Made by a program: the position numbers and the translations under genes
Part shown: in pieces, positions 25,001 to 38,100 of the stretch
Numbering within the stretch: the first letter of the stretch is position 1
Layout: every line of letters starts with the position of its first letter
From: Bolinopsis microptera
Lineage: Eukaryota > Ctenophora > Tentaculata > Lobata > Bolinopsidae
Assembly: GCF_026151205.1 (NCBI RefSeq)
Contig: NC_087077.1
Location: forward strand, 18,950,975 to 19,014,974
Direction: 5' to 3'
Length of the DNA: 64,000 bases
The notes under the pieces: model-generated
Told to the model about the DNA's origin: nothing
Databases searched by the model: none
What the model saw: the letters and a program-made list of their open reading frames with translations, nothing else

Positions 25001-28000
25001 TGATTCAAAAACACACGTTTTAAATCATTAGAACGAATAAGGCTGCATTGTTTCCCGAATTTAAGGCATAATCATTGACATGTAAACACTAAGAGACTAA
25101 GAGCAATTATCGTCATTATTCGTTAGCTTCATTATCCGACAAACAGGTATCAACTTCCTGTCTGGTTCATGTCCGTATCAGTTCAAACCGTTAAACAATT
25201 ATCTGGTTATCTGCAAAGACTTTCTGCAGAGTTTCACTGTTATTATGGCACTGATCCGGTAATGTACAGTTTAGTTACCATACAATAAGTTTAGGCATTA
25301 TTATTGTCAACAAGTTTTGTGATCTGGTAGACTGGTGCAGTTACCATGGTTACCGTTTTGAATGAAAAAACGAGGTATTCGTTACGTGACATTATTAATA
25401 ATGTCTGGTGGAATGTGGATTCGTGTAGTGTTATCGAGTCTCATGATTTAATGTTTTTTTTATTCAAATTTCTGATTGTTTCTGAATAGACTCAGTGAAG
25501 AAGTAAAGACAGATTCTAATGGAAATAAATAGCTGAATAACGTATCGACATTTTTACGTCATACTCATATTATCAATACATGTAATAGATTTGTAGTGTT
25601 GTTATTAGTTTTTAAAAGTTTTTAAAACTAATTACAGCACTACAAATCTATTACATGTATTGAGAATATGAGTATGAGTACAGTAGAAATGTCGATACGT
25701 TATTCAGCTCTTTATTTCCATTACAATCTGTCTTCCTGAGTCTATTCAGAAACAACCAGAAATTTTAATGAAAGAAACATTAAATTTTGTGATCATATAA
25801 AAACGTGGACAAGTTCCGTTATACCTATTTCACCACGGGAGTCTGTCTTTGGGAGCCCGGAGACAGGGCCAGCCTTTTTACGCGGAAACAAATCCAGTAA
25901 CCAAACCAGAAATAGAAGCAGCGCATACCAGAAATAGAAGCAGCACATACCAGAAATAGAAGCAGCACGTACTTGCCTAACGATTGCAATTTTGGCAGGT
26001 TTTGAAGATAATGGCGAGTTGGAATAAAGTTGACCTGCCCGAAGTTTTTGAGATCACCTCGACGGATGAACCCAGTGAGACCGAAAGAGCGTGGAAACTC
26101 TTTACTTATAGTCGGTATACGTGCGCAGCTACACTCGCTCAGGTACTCATATTTGATGAAAGTGCAAGGTACTTTATTTAAGTACAATTCTTCAAACACA
26201 ATAAGAAGGGACGAATAAAATAAACTCCAAACAATATTATTTTGAGCGTTCATAAAGGGGCCTGAAAGTATACGCCACAAAATGTGACGTAGTGTTGGTT
26301 ATGTAGTGTTGTTGTGTGCCTAACCTGGTGAACAGAGTGGATATCCTTGCTGTACGGCTAGTTAAACTGTGGGGCTCCGTGCAGACCAACCTACCTGTGG
26401 CTAAAGCTCTAATATACAAAAACAATACGTCACCATATAAAACAACATGTATTGCGATTCACAATCAGTGATCACCACTGAAGACACATTCAACAATATC
26501 AACATGACTTAGACTATATAATCAACTCTTGAAACGGCTACAATGTGTTCTTGCAGATGTTCATATGGTTCACGGCAGCCCTATACTTCTTCGCTCTGAG
26601 TTTTAATATGAACGATGTCTTGGGAAACCCTTATCTCAATCTGGCAGTAACCGGTGAGTTAAAGAAAAGAATAATATCAATTTTATCCAATACTCATTCT
26701 TTGAAATTCTTTAATCAAGCTGGTTTTTTTGGAGAATCAGGATTGAGGTTTGAAAATGAGCCGGGATTTGAGCAATTGCCGAAAAGACATATTGTTATGC
26801 CTTTAATGTGCCAGCAGAGCTCAAAACAATTAAAATTCACATTTCTATCAGTGGGTTATGCAAATTTAGATCATTCGAATTTCGAGCTCAAATCATCCCA
26901 CCTATTACCTATAAGTTATAGGTATTAGGTAATTACCTATTACCTCTAACCCATGACAGTAGTGACTTCTAAATGACCATTGCTCCCAGGAATAATGGAG
27001 ATACTGATAAACGTGTGCTCGTACTTCTTCATAGACCGTATAGGTAGACGGTGGTGCATGTTAGTTTCCTTCTTGTTGTGCGGGATCAGTGTTGGGATTT
27101 GCCGCTTTCTGCCCCATCAGAATCTCCACTATACTCACTTCTCAGTCAAAACTTTCTGGGTAAGTGAAATTATCAAAAAGATTTCATTTCTTGAAACAGT
27201 AAGCTAGTCAGCAGTTATTTTAGCTTAAATGTACCAAAAATCAAGGTTTGAGCACTGCATAAACTGTATATAGTAGGGTGTCTGATGTCAGCAAGGTAAA
27301 ACACCACTGACCCAAACCGCCCATGATTTTTGCATCACATATTATATTTTATTTTAAGAAAACTCTTGCACATTATTTATTTATTTATTTCTATTATATT
27401 GATGTATAGTCAAGACGTGAGTGTTAGGGCTCTCATTGACAAATTTATGTTTAATCCTGTTTAATCCTGTTTAATCCTGTTTATCATATATCATTGCGTC
27501 CTAATATTATATAATTATATATTTAATATTTATAACATCTCATGTGCAGGTAATATTTGGACGAGCAGTGGGTGGTTTCATCTACTCTCTTGTCTACCTG
27601 TACAGTGCTGAGATATTCGCTACAACAGTCAGATCATCCGGACTTGGATTGTGAGTATGCTAGTTAGGACTAGAAGTTCTTGGATTGGAAAATTTGACAT
27701 ACAATTTAAAAGCTATATCAAAATACATGTTTATTGTATTTATTGACATTATTGTCGACCAATTTTATTTTTGCCATACAATAGTCACTCCGAACAGATT
27801 GTTTATACGGCTCCTCTTTAATCAAGAGATTAATAGCGATTTTACATTAGTCACGGTCGCGAAGGCTGGAAATATCACTAACAGAAAATGTTTTCTAATA
27901 AACAAACCGTATCATCAAAAGATGATGTAGGTAGCTGATCTTGGAATGTCGATAAAAATTCCACTTTATATCTATCACTTATCTATGGTTTAAACCAAAA

Positions 28001-31000
28001 AGGGTACAACCTTGCAAATCACAGCATATACACTTATACAGGAACGTGCACGTGAACCACCATGTGTGTATAATGTACTTGAACCGCATAAAGTATACAT
28101 GCCAAAGTGTGTATAATGTACTAAGCCCATTCTGCAGAAGTTGCACGGCCTGCTGTGCACGCAGAACTAGCTGTGCGCGCAGAATTAGCCCTCTCCCTGG
28201 ACTGTGAACATGCTTCCGCGGAATTGTGTCAGACAGCGACGTTGGTATGTGTTGACGTTGGTATGTGTCCAGAAAACGAGTTTTTACTGGGTACTATTAA
28301 CTAAGGACGTGTCTGCCACTAACCCCGCTTGCTTTTCCCGTAATTATCCGTAGTTTCTCGACATATTCCTTGTTAATTCCGTGTAATAGCACTGCTACGC
28401 TGTGTCACCTCCGTTTTGTTGTGAACATGGCACGGTAATATGCATTCATTACCAGTTAGGATGGCTTGCTCGGTGAAATAAGGTCAGATTATTGCAATTA
28501 GGGAAGATAATGGGTAACTGATCGGCTCGTAATTCGAGTAAAATCGTTAATTGTCCCGGCCAATGGCATTAGTGCCGCAAAGATTTGCAATCACGGCCAT
28601 GCCTTGACAGAAACGTTCAGCTTTCATAGTATGACGAGAAATAGTTTCTTGATCAAATCATCGGACAGATTTGCGGTTCTGAATAATGTCAGGCCATGAC
28701 ACAACATGACAGGATATTTTTGAATGAATGATAATTGTTGGTATGATATATTAAAGTCACTATTGTGACGGTACATTAGAACTAGACAGAAACAAAGTGT
28801 GAAGGGCCTGAACGGAACCCCTCGGTTCATATGGGAGGGCGGATCTATTTGTATAAGCTTATTAACAACTATTAGTAATATCGAGGTATAAAGTTGCCAT
28901 CATACCCAAACTAAAGAACTAAGTAGCACAGGCGGTAACATCTCAAATCACATATCAACACGGAATACAGACGGTAACATCTCAAATCACATGTCAACAC
29001 GGAATACAGACGGTAACATCTCAAATCACATGTCAACACGGAATACCAACTGTACGTTATGAACTTATCAGGGTTTTAGTATTACGAAAGAATTAAGTTA
29101 GATTACAACAATTATTAATTAAACAACATTATAACAACACTAGAACAACACTAGAACAACACTAGAACAACACTAGAACAACACTAGAACAACACTAGAA
29201 CAACATTATAACAACACTAGAACAACACTAGAACAACACTAGAACAACACTAGAACAACACTAGAACAACACTAGAACAACACTAGAACAACACTAGAAC
29301 AACACTAGAACAACACTAGAACAACACTAGAACAACACTAGAACAACGCTAGAACAACACTAGAACAACGCTAGAACAACACTAGAACAACACTAGAACA
29401 ACACTAGAATAACACTAGAACAACACTAGAACAGGCAACAGCAGATTCCTGTACTGTAGTGCGACACGTACCATAGTGCGAAAACCTCCAAGATCGAAAC
29501 TGTCGCACTACACTACGCTACCTGGACTGTAGTGCGACACGAACTCAAGTGCGACAGAGAATTTCCAAGGCCTAAAGGTACCATAAATGACAAGATGAGG
29601 AGCCCCAGCCAAACGATTCATGTGATTCCACCGTGCCGAACAGGAAAAATCTTCTCCTCTCAGCCGAGTAGGTAGAATCCCAAAGCAGGAAGTTTTCACC
29701 CTTGTTCGTTCTGATGTAGTCAGGAATTAGGAAAAGATTTGCCATGGAGCGGGTTTTGATATGGCTTCGAAGGAGAGGGGTCCAACAGCGTCAGCGATTA
29801 GGTGTTTCGTAGGGAGGTCAGTATCTGAAGCTTTCCATTTCATGAACTCTGTTTTGCTTTGTAGACTGAGTTCGCTGCAGGAGTAGGACTAGGAGGGTGG
29901 GAATGAGGCTTCGTATTCGTCACAGTAGTGTCGTTCATCAGATTGAGGCGTCCGGAGCAGGTCTTATCAGTACATCTCCAGTAGGTCTTGTCGTCGTGCT
30001 ACTTATCCAGGCAGTAGCGGTATCCGTTGTGGATCAAGTTTCTTGAACCAGAAGTACGTCCAGGAATGAAGGTGACTTTGGAGGTCATGTTGTTCGATGC
30101 TTTTTATCCCAATCAGAGATATGTCTTTATACGATGCGTGTGATAGGAATTAGGATACGTGGCTAGATAGTAGATACGACCCGAAGGAATTGTGATCACC
30201 TACTGCTTACGACTGGATCAGTGGATCACTTCGAAATACGTGACGTGAACCGACCCGACGAATCACTTAATGGTCCATAAGAAGGATACGACCTGAACTT
30301 GGAAATATGACAGGATCTGGTGTCGCACTACAGTACGCTACCTGGACTGTAGTGCGACACGAATTTTAGTGCGAAAGAGGGAGGTCTGAGGTCTTGTCGA
30401 ACTTCAGGTTTCGCACTACAGTACGTTTACCGAACAACACTAGAACAAACTTCACTAGAACAATAAACGCAAGTCAGATCAGGAACAAAGTGCAAGGAGT
30501 GATGGGTCAAATTTTTATAAATCTTATGTAGGCGTATTTTATTAGAGAGTGTTTTACTAACATTACCCTTTTTCAGGTGTGTTTGTGCAGCTCAGATATC
30601 ATCTCTGATAGCACCGTTCGTGATTGTTATCCACGAGGACAATGCTAACCTTGTCTACACAACTCTCTTCCTATTCTGTATTTTGGGTGAGTGTACTGAA
30701 CATTTCCGGGGACTTGCAAAGATTATGCGTGGAAATTTCCAGAGTTTTTGTTCGTACATCAAGATAGTTTGAGTCTTAAAGAAATTCCAAACAGCGCTTG
30801 AACTTAAATCAATAGTTACCCGCATCCCATGCTAAATGCTGAATAGAAATTTTCGAGCAATTTGAAATAATGAAATGGCCAGCAATTCCATTTTCACATC
30901 ATAAATGATCGTCAAGCAGGCGGATGTTGACACTTAAAAATGTAGCAATGTTCATTATTCAATTCGCCTATCTGTCGACAATAATGCCACGTAATTGTCA

Positions 31001-32817
31001 TTGAATACTTGCTGTATTGAACAGAAGTATTCAAATGTAGTAACACGTCAAGGAAAACGAGAGTAAATGGCTTTCCACTTCGCGAAAACCGAAAAATCAT
31101 AGCGAAGAAAACTTATCGTGGTATCTAAACTATCTGTTTTCCCATTTTAAAACTCCGCTGTCCATTTGTTCGACGCCCTTTCTCTAATTACGATGTCGAC
31201 AGAAAAGTTCATAGAGTAAACGCAGGAGAGAGGGTAGAACGGTTAAAATACGTGATTGTTTTTGTTACCACTGCCCATTTTACCCAAAGTTGAGGAATAA
31301 TTCATGGGCAAAATGGGCATCATTTTTATAATTTTTCGGTTAAACTCAGGGGAGGGGAACACGATGCTGATGTTTAAAAGGCTTAGCCCAATGGGAAAAG
31401 CTTTAAACAGCAATACCTTAAACAGCAATGCCCATTGATGTCCATTGATTCCAATGCCCATTGACCAAAGTTGAGGAATAAATGGGAATGGGTTGAATAA
31501 TTGTTTTTCTGGCCCTTTGATCGACAACTTGGTTTCTGTTTCTTATTTGCTATATTCCCACTTATTTGTCAATAGCAGATTTGTTAACGTATTCATTGGA
31601 GCCCTACTTTAATCCATCGGATTGCACCTTAGTCGAGTATTAATTCAAGAACCATATTTTTTCCTAATATTCAAAAACATGAAACTTCTCACACCAATAG
31701 TTCATTCGGGCTTCGGCACTATTTTTTAATAATATATTGAGCAGTAGGTATTGGGCGAAAACAATTCGTACCGCATCAACAAACCACGTGCCCAAGATTA
31801 AAATATATAATATTTTTATTTACTAAATAATTACATAATGCGGCCCCGCCCGCCATTTTATAGACAAATGATTCTTTAGTAGACGGTTTTGCGTCGCCAG
31901 GCAACAATACCAGCCTTAGTATCAGCTGACCACCAGACAGCTTCACGTTTCTAGGCAACAGAATACACCACTTCCGCCAGACAGTTTTAGGTTGGCTCAT
32001 CTTCATTCTTCAACACATCATCACACAATTTAGGTATAAACCTTCCTCCGGCACGACACAGGCGAGATTTGGTCGGCAAAACAGTAAATTTTAATTATTT
32101 TGATCATGTGAAACATGAAACTTTAATTCTCCCATGTGATGCCCATATAAGGGAATAATAATCATTCTCCTATGATTATGGTATAAATGTCCGTTATGTA
32201 AAAGTTGTTCTCTCACTCTTGTTTACGCTAATATAATGTAACCTACCCAATTACCCATGTGATAACTACCCATGCGATAACTACCCATGAGATAACTATG
32301 TTCTCTCATGGGTCCTACATTGGGTGTGATTAACAGGTAAATAGTGGTGTGATAACTCCTGATCTGCTTATTATTGTTTTTGTGACGAAGTATTGAATGT
32401 ATGAGATCGGTGTAGGTTTTCCTAAGATATATATAATAATCATATATTGTACTAAATTGTATATATCAAATCACTTAGAATAGCCCATGAACCTGCGAGT
32501 TTAACGATTGTAAAATGATCTTCGCGTGAGCCTGCCTACCTGCCTACGATTCTAGTATAAACACCGTCTAGTGCTCTAATATCAGCCTTTTTAAGAGTCC
32601 AGGTTTCGCGTAAGCAAGATTAAAATAAAGATATCCCACAGCGTTCCTAGCATCCTGGATCCTGCCGGAGACAGCAAACCTGCCACTACCTGCCACAGTG
32701 GCCGAGATGGACGCAATGAAGTACAGAAATTACACCATCTTTACGGAAAAGAGCCCTCTTATTACAAACGATCTACTGCAGTCCAACAAAGATAAGGAGA
32801 TAGGGGACTTAAAATAG
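19038..32817 (+). CDS. SLC22-type organic cation/anion transporter (MFS), 12 exons
   Basis: Exons 19038-19160, 20271-20363, 21696-21788, 21981-22160, 24083-24189, 24624-24798, 25999-26142, 26557-26653, 26990-27159, 27550-27650, 30577-30686 and 32642-32817 join with matching phases to 1569 nt (522 residues plus stop), near the usual 520-560 for SLC22. The N-terminus (VEELYERLGILGNFQ) matches the family's opening helix. Exons 2-3 encode the first extracellular loop with Cys and N-glycosylation sites. Exon 4 has the MFS motif GMIADWLGRKW. Later exons give IEGFCIGG, IPESPRFLL (the family's central-loop signature), DRIGRRW, YSAEIFATTVRSSGLGL and the C-terminal LPETANLPLPATVAEM. Twelve membrane helices are expected, in the plasma membrane. 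Exon 6 seems to use a GC donor (CAG|GCGAGT). Substrate cannot be told. Confidence 0.9.
20331..21480. repeat. 38-bp minisatellite made of SLC22 exon 2's 3' end plus its splice donor
   Basis: About 30 units of CCAGACCTACTTCCACAAAT then CATTGGTATGTTTAAATA. The first unit is the real end of SLC22 exon 2 (ACCTACTTCCACAAATCATTG followed by GTATGT at 20364). Each later unit repeats these 21 bases between an AG and a GTATGT. All three frames are open by virtue of period and composition. Confidence 0.95.
21481..21640. repeat. Decayed 29-bp variant of the preceding minisatellite
   Basis: Four to five units of CAAGTCAACATTGGTATGTT followed by GAAATACCA continue the GGTATGTTgAAATACCA half of the 38-bp unit with a shorter, different middle. 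Confidence 0.85.
22161..23035. repeat. Six reiterated copies of SLC22 exon 4's 3' end plus donor
   Basis: After the genuine exon 4 end (22160), its last 69 bases (ATGACAGGCCTGG ... TTCAGAGCG) plus GTTAGTA recur at about 22257, 22390, 22499, 22607, 22780 and 22955, almost without change. They are separated by one to three copies of AGTTACTTAGTAACCGTTAC plus TTAGCAACACCACTAC. They lie inside intron 4. The near identity points to recent expansion. Confidence 0.95.
24334..24521. repeat. 10-bp AT minisatellite (ACTTTAATAT)n
   Basis: About 18 units of TACTTTAATA with three single-base variants, in intron 5 of the SLC22 gene. Confidence 0.95.
25446..25785. mobile_element. Inverted-repeat (foldback) element, 340 bp
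   Basis: Two ~160-bp arms (about 25446-25606 and 25629-25785) share TGTTTCTGAATAGACTCAG, AGCTGAATAACGTATCGACA and CATGTAATAGATTTGTAGTG in opposite orientation around a short AT loop. There is no ORF. It lies in intron 6 of the SLC22 gene. No clear target duplication. Confidence 0.85.
28750..28828 (+). repeat. Dispersed repeat, copy 2
   Basis: About 90% identical to 9039-9117, including GTGTGAAGGGCCTGAACGGA, in SLC22 intron 10. Confidence 0.8.
28930..29045. repeat. 44-bp tandem repeat, 3 units
   Basis: Units carry CGGTAACATCTCAAATCACA followed by TGTCAACACGGAATACAGA, in SLC22 intron 10. Confidence 0.85.
29122..29434. repeat. 11-bp minisatellite (AACACTAGAAC)n
   Basis: About 28 units with a few variants (AACGCTAGAAC, AACATTATAAC). 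One more stretch of the same repeat resumes at 30434 beyond an inserted element. Confidence 0.95.
29451..30424. mobile_element. Putative 974-bp DNA element inserted near the end of the minisatellite
   Basis: The ends GTACTGTAGTGCGA and TCGCACTACAGTAC are inverted. The subterminal motif CGCTACCTGGACTGTAGTGC with its TGTCGCACTACA partner occurs near both ends (about 29497-29542 and 30320-30361). AACACTAGAAC units lie on both sides, as expected for insertion into the array. No substantial ORF. Confidence 0.65.
30690..32641. other. SLC22 intron 11, no nested gene seen
   Basis: AT-rich intron. It holds a locally repeated block with CAAAGTTGAGGAATAA and AATGCCCATTGA (about 31270-31500) and the small repeat ACCCATGNGATAACT near 32250-32300. 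The open frames at 31243-31527 and 31776-32006 (-) show no domain. Confidence 0.5.
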
Positions 32818-33625
32818 AAGACAAGGATTCCCGTTATTATCATTGGGGTTCAATTCTTGACAGGGTCCCCTAGCCATTGTAGGTTTGTCAGTTGTTGATG
32901 AGGACGTGATTTTTTTCTTACAAGTATTCAAAAATACCAAGAAAAAAAACCATAATCTCAGGAAAACAATGTTCAAACTGTTTTTTAATTCCTCTATGAT
33001 GGTCAATTTAATTATTTACAGTCAATTTGTTTAATTTTAGGATTAACGTCGCTAATGTTTTGATATAATTATTATTGCTGCGTTGTTAGCATACAGCTTT
33101 GTGGAAAGAAAGTCTTCAAGTATATTTAATATACATAATATGTAACATAAATGTTACCTTTAACATATTTAATATTTAAATTTAAAGATTAATGAGGCCC
33201 TCAGATAGGGAGAATGTCTCTAGTATTTGTGTTTCTTTATTTCTGTTCATTATTTGTCATGCTACAACTAATCGATTGATTTGTTATGCTGAAAGTGGTA
33301 TCTCCGTGCAAATTGATTTCATTATTAAACTATCCGCTCTATTTGGTTATTCGAATTAATAACCAAATAAAGAAAATAAGTTATGAAGATTGAAAGTTAT
33401 CAGCAAATCTAAATAAGCGTGCAATCATAACACCGTCGAATTTTACTGCAGGTTTGATTCAGTTTGGTTCGGTTGTGCGGCTACAGATTTTAAAGCTCAG
33501 ACGAATTGGAGCTGCGCAACCGAAACGAATCTGACCCGAAGCAAATCTGGTTAAGTTCAGCAGCATGAGATGGTCGAGTTAAGAAATTCACCTGAGATTA
33601 AGAATCTACGACTGTGTCGATGATC
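32818..33625. other. Intergenic between convergent genes, nothing coding seen
   Basis: The SLC22 gene (+) and the DnaJ cluster (-) converge here. AATAAA-like signals are frequent, for example AATAAA near 33366 and AAAATAAA near 33871. Confidence 0.5.
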
Positions 33626-34870
33626 CTAAGCAGACTCTGGTAATCTCTGTGTGGTGTCCCTGCTTTGATTCCGACTACGGTAGTAATCATGTTCAGCTTT
33701 CAACATTCTGCCTTCTTCTGTCTTGTCACTGAGATTGATTGGGTAAAATTTCACAAATAACTAAATTTCACGCGGTCGTGTAAAAAGTAAAAACCTAAAA
33801 ATCTAAGACAGTAAATCTGATTAGTATCGATAATTCATTGACTATGATTTTATTTACGTTGTCAAAGTAATGAAAATAAATTGATTTCGAGTTCCTTACC
33901 CGACGAAAAGTCTGAGGAAGAATTCGATTAAAAGTATGAGCCCGAGTACTGTAAGAGACCCGCAGACGATGAAATTCATAGACTTTTGGATGAAAAGAAA
34001 TACAGAGTGGGCATCAAAGGAGGAGGTGACACTTCGTCCTGTCATTGAGAAGGAAAACGTCTGGCTAATTCGTGCTCGGATACGTTTGATGGCATGTGAG
34101 TATGTGGTCATTTGTAACACTATCTGCCTAGATTCTCCTAGGTTAGCAGAGTTTATTTTCTTTTCCGGCGCGTCATATTGAAGGCCCAACCGTGGGTCTG
34201 GGTGGCTGCTACCACTGCGTAGTGACCTGAAAATATACCTTATAAAGAACTACGTAGTGACCTGAAAATATACCTTATAAAGTCGGTTCTTCAATAATTA
34301 TCAAGATCATTATAGGTTAGAATTAAATAGATTTTAGAGGAAAATCAGGTAATGAAACCTCAAAGTTCCAAATTAGACAATATTTTTTACTAAAGGTGTG
34401 TAAAACTTGAAAAATTGCAAGAAACTACTGTACTCCACCTTATTTGTTGGGTAAACTGGAGATGGTGACCCCGCCACAAGCTGTATCTTATCATCTATAA
34501 TCTATTTGTATAATACTGATAATAGTCAACCCGGTTCACTGATCTTCAAACAGCACAAGGTCACATCACAACTAATATAGTATATTGGTTAATTTTGATA
34601 AAAACTATTCGAATAATGAATATTCATCTTTCGCATGTTTTGATATTATAATATAAGTAACCAATGGTTACTAACCCATTGATGAATATTTTTTATGAAA
34701 TTTCGTAAAATTAAAATTTTAATAATTGAAGCAGGTTGTAAATTTTTAAAAAAGCAGGTACTTGTAAATCAAAAATTAAAAATCCAATACGTTTAATAAA
34801 TATGAAACCACAAAATGAATGTTATTATCTGACCTCGCGCAGAGATCATAAATAAAAAAGTAAATTACGG
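33626..34870 (-). pseudogene. Partial DnaJ paralog lacking J-domain exons, or alternative terminal exons
   Basis: The tail exon 33728-33626 (GDKTEEGRMLKAEHDYYRSR ... RDTTQRLPESA, stop) and an upstream exon ending at 33900 with a membrane helix (NFIVCGSLTVLGLILLIEFF) match the last two exons of the DnaJ gene at 35102-35469 in sequence and phase (donor GTAAGG, phase 2). Upstream, 34430-34560 and 34790-34840 resemble 40290-40430 and 40630-40690, the intron region before the other gene's J-domain exons. No HPD-containing exon lies between. I read this as a tandem duplicate that lost its J domain. It might still be spliced as an alternative 3' end of the neighbouring gene. The 5' limit of the helix exon is uncertain. 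Confidence 0.6.
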
Positions 34871-35101
34871 TACGTGACCAAGATCTGCTACCCTCAATCC
34901 ACATTACTGCCAATTGAATTACAATAAAACATAAAATAAACGATGTTCTGCTTTTATAAATGTATTGTTCCAAAACTTTTTATTACAATGTTTCTTAACA
35001 GCTCGTAATGTGTCGATACTCGAAACTAGAATTGAACATATCTTGTCAGGTTCTTGATAGACCACGCCACTTTCAGAGTTCCTAAAACGGAAATAAAGGA
35101 T

Positions 35102-38100
35102 TCAAAGCTCTGTAGGTGTCTGAACAGATTCTGGTAATCTCTGTGTGATAGCCCTACTTTGATTTAGATTACGATAGTAGGCGTGCTCTTCTCTTCTCCT
35201 TCTCTCCTCCTCTGTCTCGTCCCTAAAATTTAACATGGATCAGTTTTAACTTTCAAGTGACGTAGGAAATATAAAATGTGTCAAGTCACAAATGTTAATG
35301 AATATTCCTTACATTAACCTAACTTCACTAAAATGAGAGCTGCAGAGATGCTTACCCTGAGGTGACCCATAACATGTACTGGTAGAAGCCGAGCATAACC
35401 ACCGCTGCAACACAGCCACACACTACCACGTTCAGGGACTTGTTGATATAATGGGATATGGTGGAGGGACTGAGGAGGGAGGTGTTGAGATGTAGTCCCG
35501 TCTTATCACGTGCTATTGGGTCTCTCCAGACGCTGGGGGAGGTAACGTGAGATATTGGGTCTCTCCAGACGCTGGGGGAGGTAACGTGAGATATTGGGAC
35601 TCTCCAGACGCTGGGGGAGGTAACGTGAGATATTGGGTCTCTCCAGACGCTGGGGGGAGGTAACGTGAGATATTGGGTCTCTCCATACGCTGGGGGAAGT
35701 AACGTGAGATATTGGGTCTCTCCAGACGCTGGGGGAGATAACATGAGATATTGGGTCTCTCCATACGCTGGGGGAAGTAACGTGAGATATTGGGTCTCTC
35801 CAGACGCTGGGGGAGATAACATGAGATATTGGGTCTCTCCATACGCTGGGGGAAGTAACGTGAGATATTGGGTCTCTCCAGACGCTGGGGGAGATAACAT
35901 GAGATATTGGGTCTCTCCATACGCTGGGGGGAGATAACGTGAGATATTGGGTCTCTCCAGACGCTGGGGGGAGGTAACGTGAGATATTGGGTCTCTCCAG
36001 ACGCTGGGGGGAGGTAAGGTGATATATTGGGTCTCTCCAGACGCAGGGGGGAGGTAACGTGAGATATTGGGTCTCTCCAGACGCTGGGGGGAGGTAACGT
36101 GAGATATTAGGTCTCTCCAGACGCTGGGGGGAGGTAAGGTGAGATATTGGGTCTCTCCAGACGCTGGGGGAGGTAACGTGAGATATTGGGTCTCTCCAGA
36201 CGCTGGGGGAGATAACATGAGATATTGGGTCTCTCCATACGCTGGGGGAAGTAACGTGAGATATTGGGTCTCTCCAGACGCTGGGGGAGATAACATGAGA
36301 TATTGGGTCTCTCCATACGCTGGGGGGAGATAACGTGAGATATTGGGTCTCTCCAGACGCTGGGGGGAGGTAACGTGAGATATTGGGTCTCTCCAGACGC
36401 TGGGGGGAGGTAAGGTGATATATTGGGTCTCTCCAGACGCAGGGGGGAGGTAACGTGAGATATTGGGTCTCTCCAGACGCTGGGGGGAGGTAACGTGAGA
36501 TATTGGGTCTCTCCAGACGCTGGGGGGAGGTAAGGTGATATATTGGGTCTCTCCAGACGCAGGGGGGAGGTAACGTGAGATATTGGGTCTCTCCAGACGC
36601 TGGGGGGAGGTAACGTGAGATATTAGGTCTCTCCAGACGCTGGGGGGAGGTAAGGTGAGATATTGGGTCTCTCCAGACGCTGGGGGAGGTAACGTGAGAT
36701 ATTGGGTCTCTCCAGACGCTGGGGGGAGGTAACGTGAGATATTGGGTCTCTCCAGACGCTGGGGGGAGGTAACGTGAGATATTGGGTCTCTCCAGACGCT
36801 GGGGGGAGGTAACGTGAGATATTGGGTCTCTCCAGACGCTGGGGGGAGGTAACGTGAGATATTGGGTCTCTCCAGACGCTGGGGGAGGTAAGGTGAGATA
36901 TTGGGTCTCTCCAGACGCTGGGGGAGGTAAGGTGAGATATTGGGTCTCTCCAGACGCTGGGGGGAGGTAACGTGAGATATTGGGTCTCTCCAGACGCTGG
37001 GGGGAGGTAACGTGAGATATTGGGTCTCTCCAGACGCTGGGGGAAGGTAACGTGAGATATTGGGTCTCTCCAGACGCTGGGGGGAGGTAACGTGAGATAT
37101 TGGGTCTCTCCAGACGCTGGGGGAGGTAACGTGAAATATTGGGTCTCTCCAGACGCTGGGGGGAGGTAACGTGAGATATTGGGTCTCTCCAGACGCTGGG
37201 GGGAGGTAACGTGAGATATTGGGTCTCTCCAGACGCTGGGGGGAGGTAACGTGAGATATTGGGTCTCTCCAGACGCTGGGGGGAGGTAACGTGAGATATT
37301 GGGTCTCTCCAGACGCTGGGGGAGGTAACGTGAGATATTGGGTCTCTCCAGACGCTGGGGGAAGGTAACGTGAGATATTGGGTCTCTCCAGACGCTGGGG
37401 GAGGTAAGGTGAGATATTGGGTCTCTCCAGACGCTGGGGGGAGGTAACATGAGATATTGGGTCTCTCCAGACGCTGGGGGGAGGTAACGTGAGATATTGG
37501 GTCTCTCCAGACGCTGGGGGGAGGTAACGTGAGATATTGGGTCTCTCCATACGCTGGGGGGAGATAACATGAGATATTGGGTCTCTCCGTACGCTGGGGG
37601 GAGATAACGTGAGATATTGGGTCTCTCCAGACGCTGGGGGGAGGTAACGTGAGATATTGGGTCTCTCAAGGCGCTGGGGGAGGTAAGGTGAGATATTAGG
37701 TCTTTCCAGACGCTGGGGGAGGTAAGGTGAGATATTGGGTCTCTCCAGACGCTGGGGGGAGGTAAGGTGAGATATTGGGTCTCTCCAGACGCTGGGGGGA
37801 GGTAACGTGAGATATTGGGTCTCTCCAGACGCTGGGGGAGGTAAGGTGAGATATTGGGTCTCTCCAGACGCTGGGGGGAGGTAACGTGAGATATTGGGTC
37901 TCTCCAGACGCTGGGGGGAGGTAACATGAGATATTGGGTCTCTCCAGACGCTGGGGGGAGGTAACGTGAGATATTGGGTCTCTCCAGACGCTGGGGGAGG
38001 TAACGTGAGATATTGGGTCTCTCCAGACGCTGGGGGGAGGTAACGTGAGATATTGGGTCTCTCCAGACGCTGGGGGGAGGTAGCGTGAGATATTGGGTCT

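Noticed and set aside
29122-29434. CRISPR-like repeat array
   Set aside because: The units are contiguous with no unique spacers, and the window is animal DNA.
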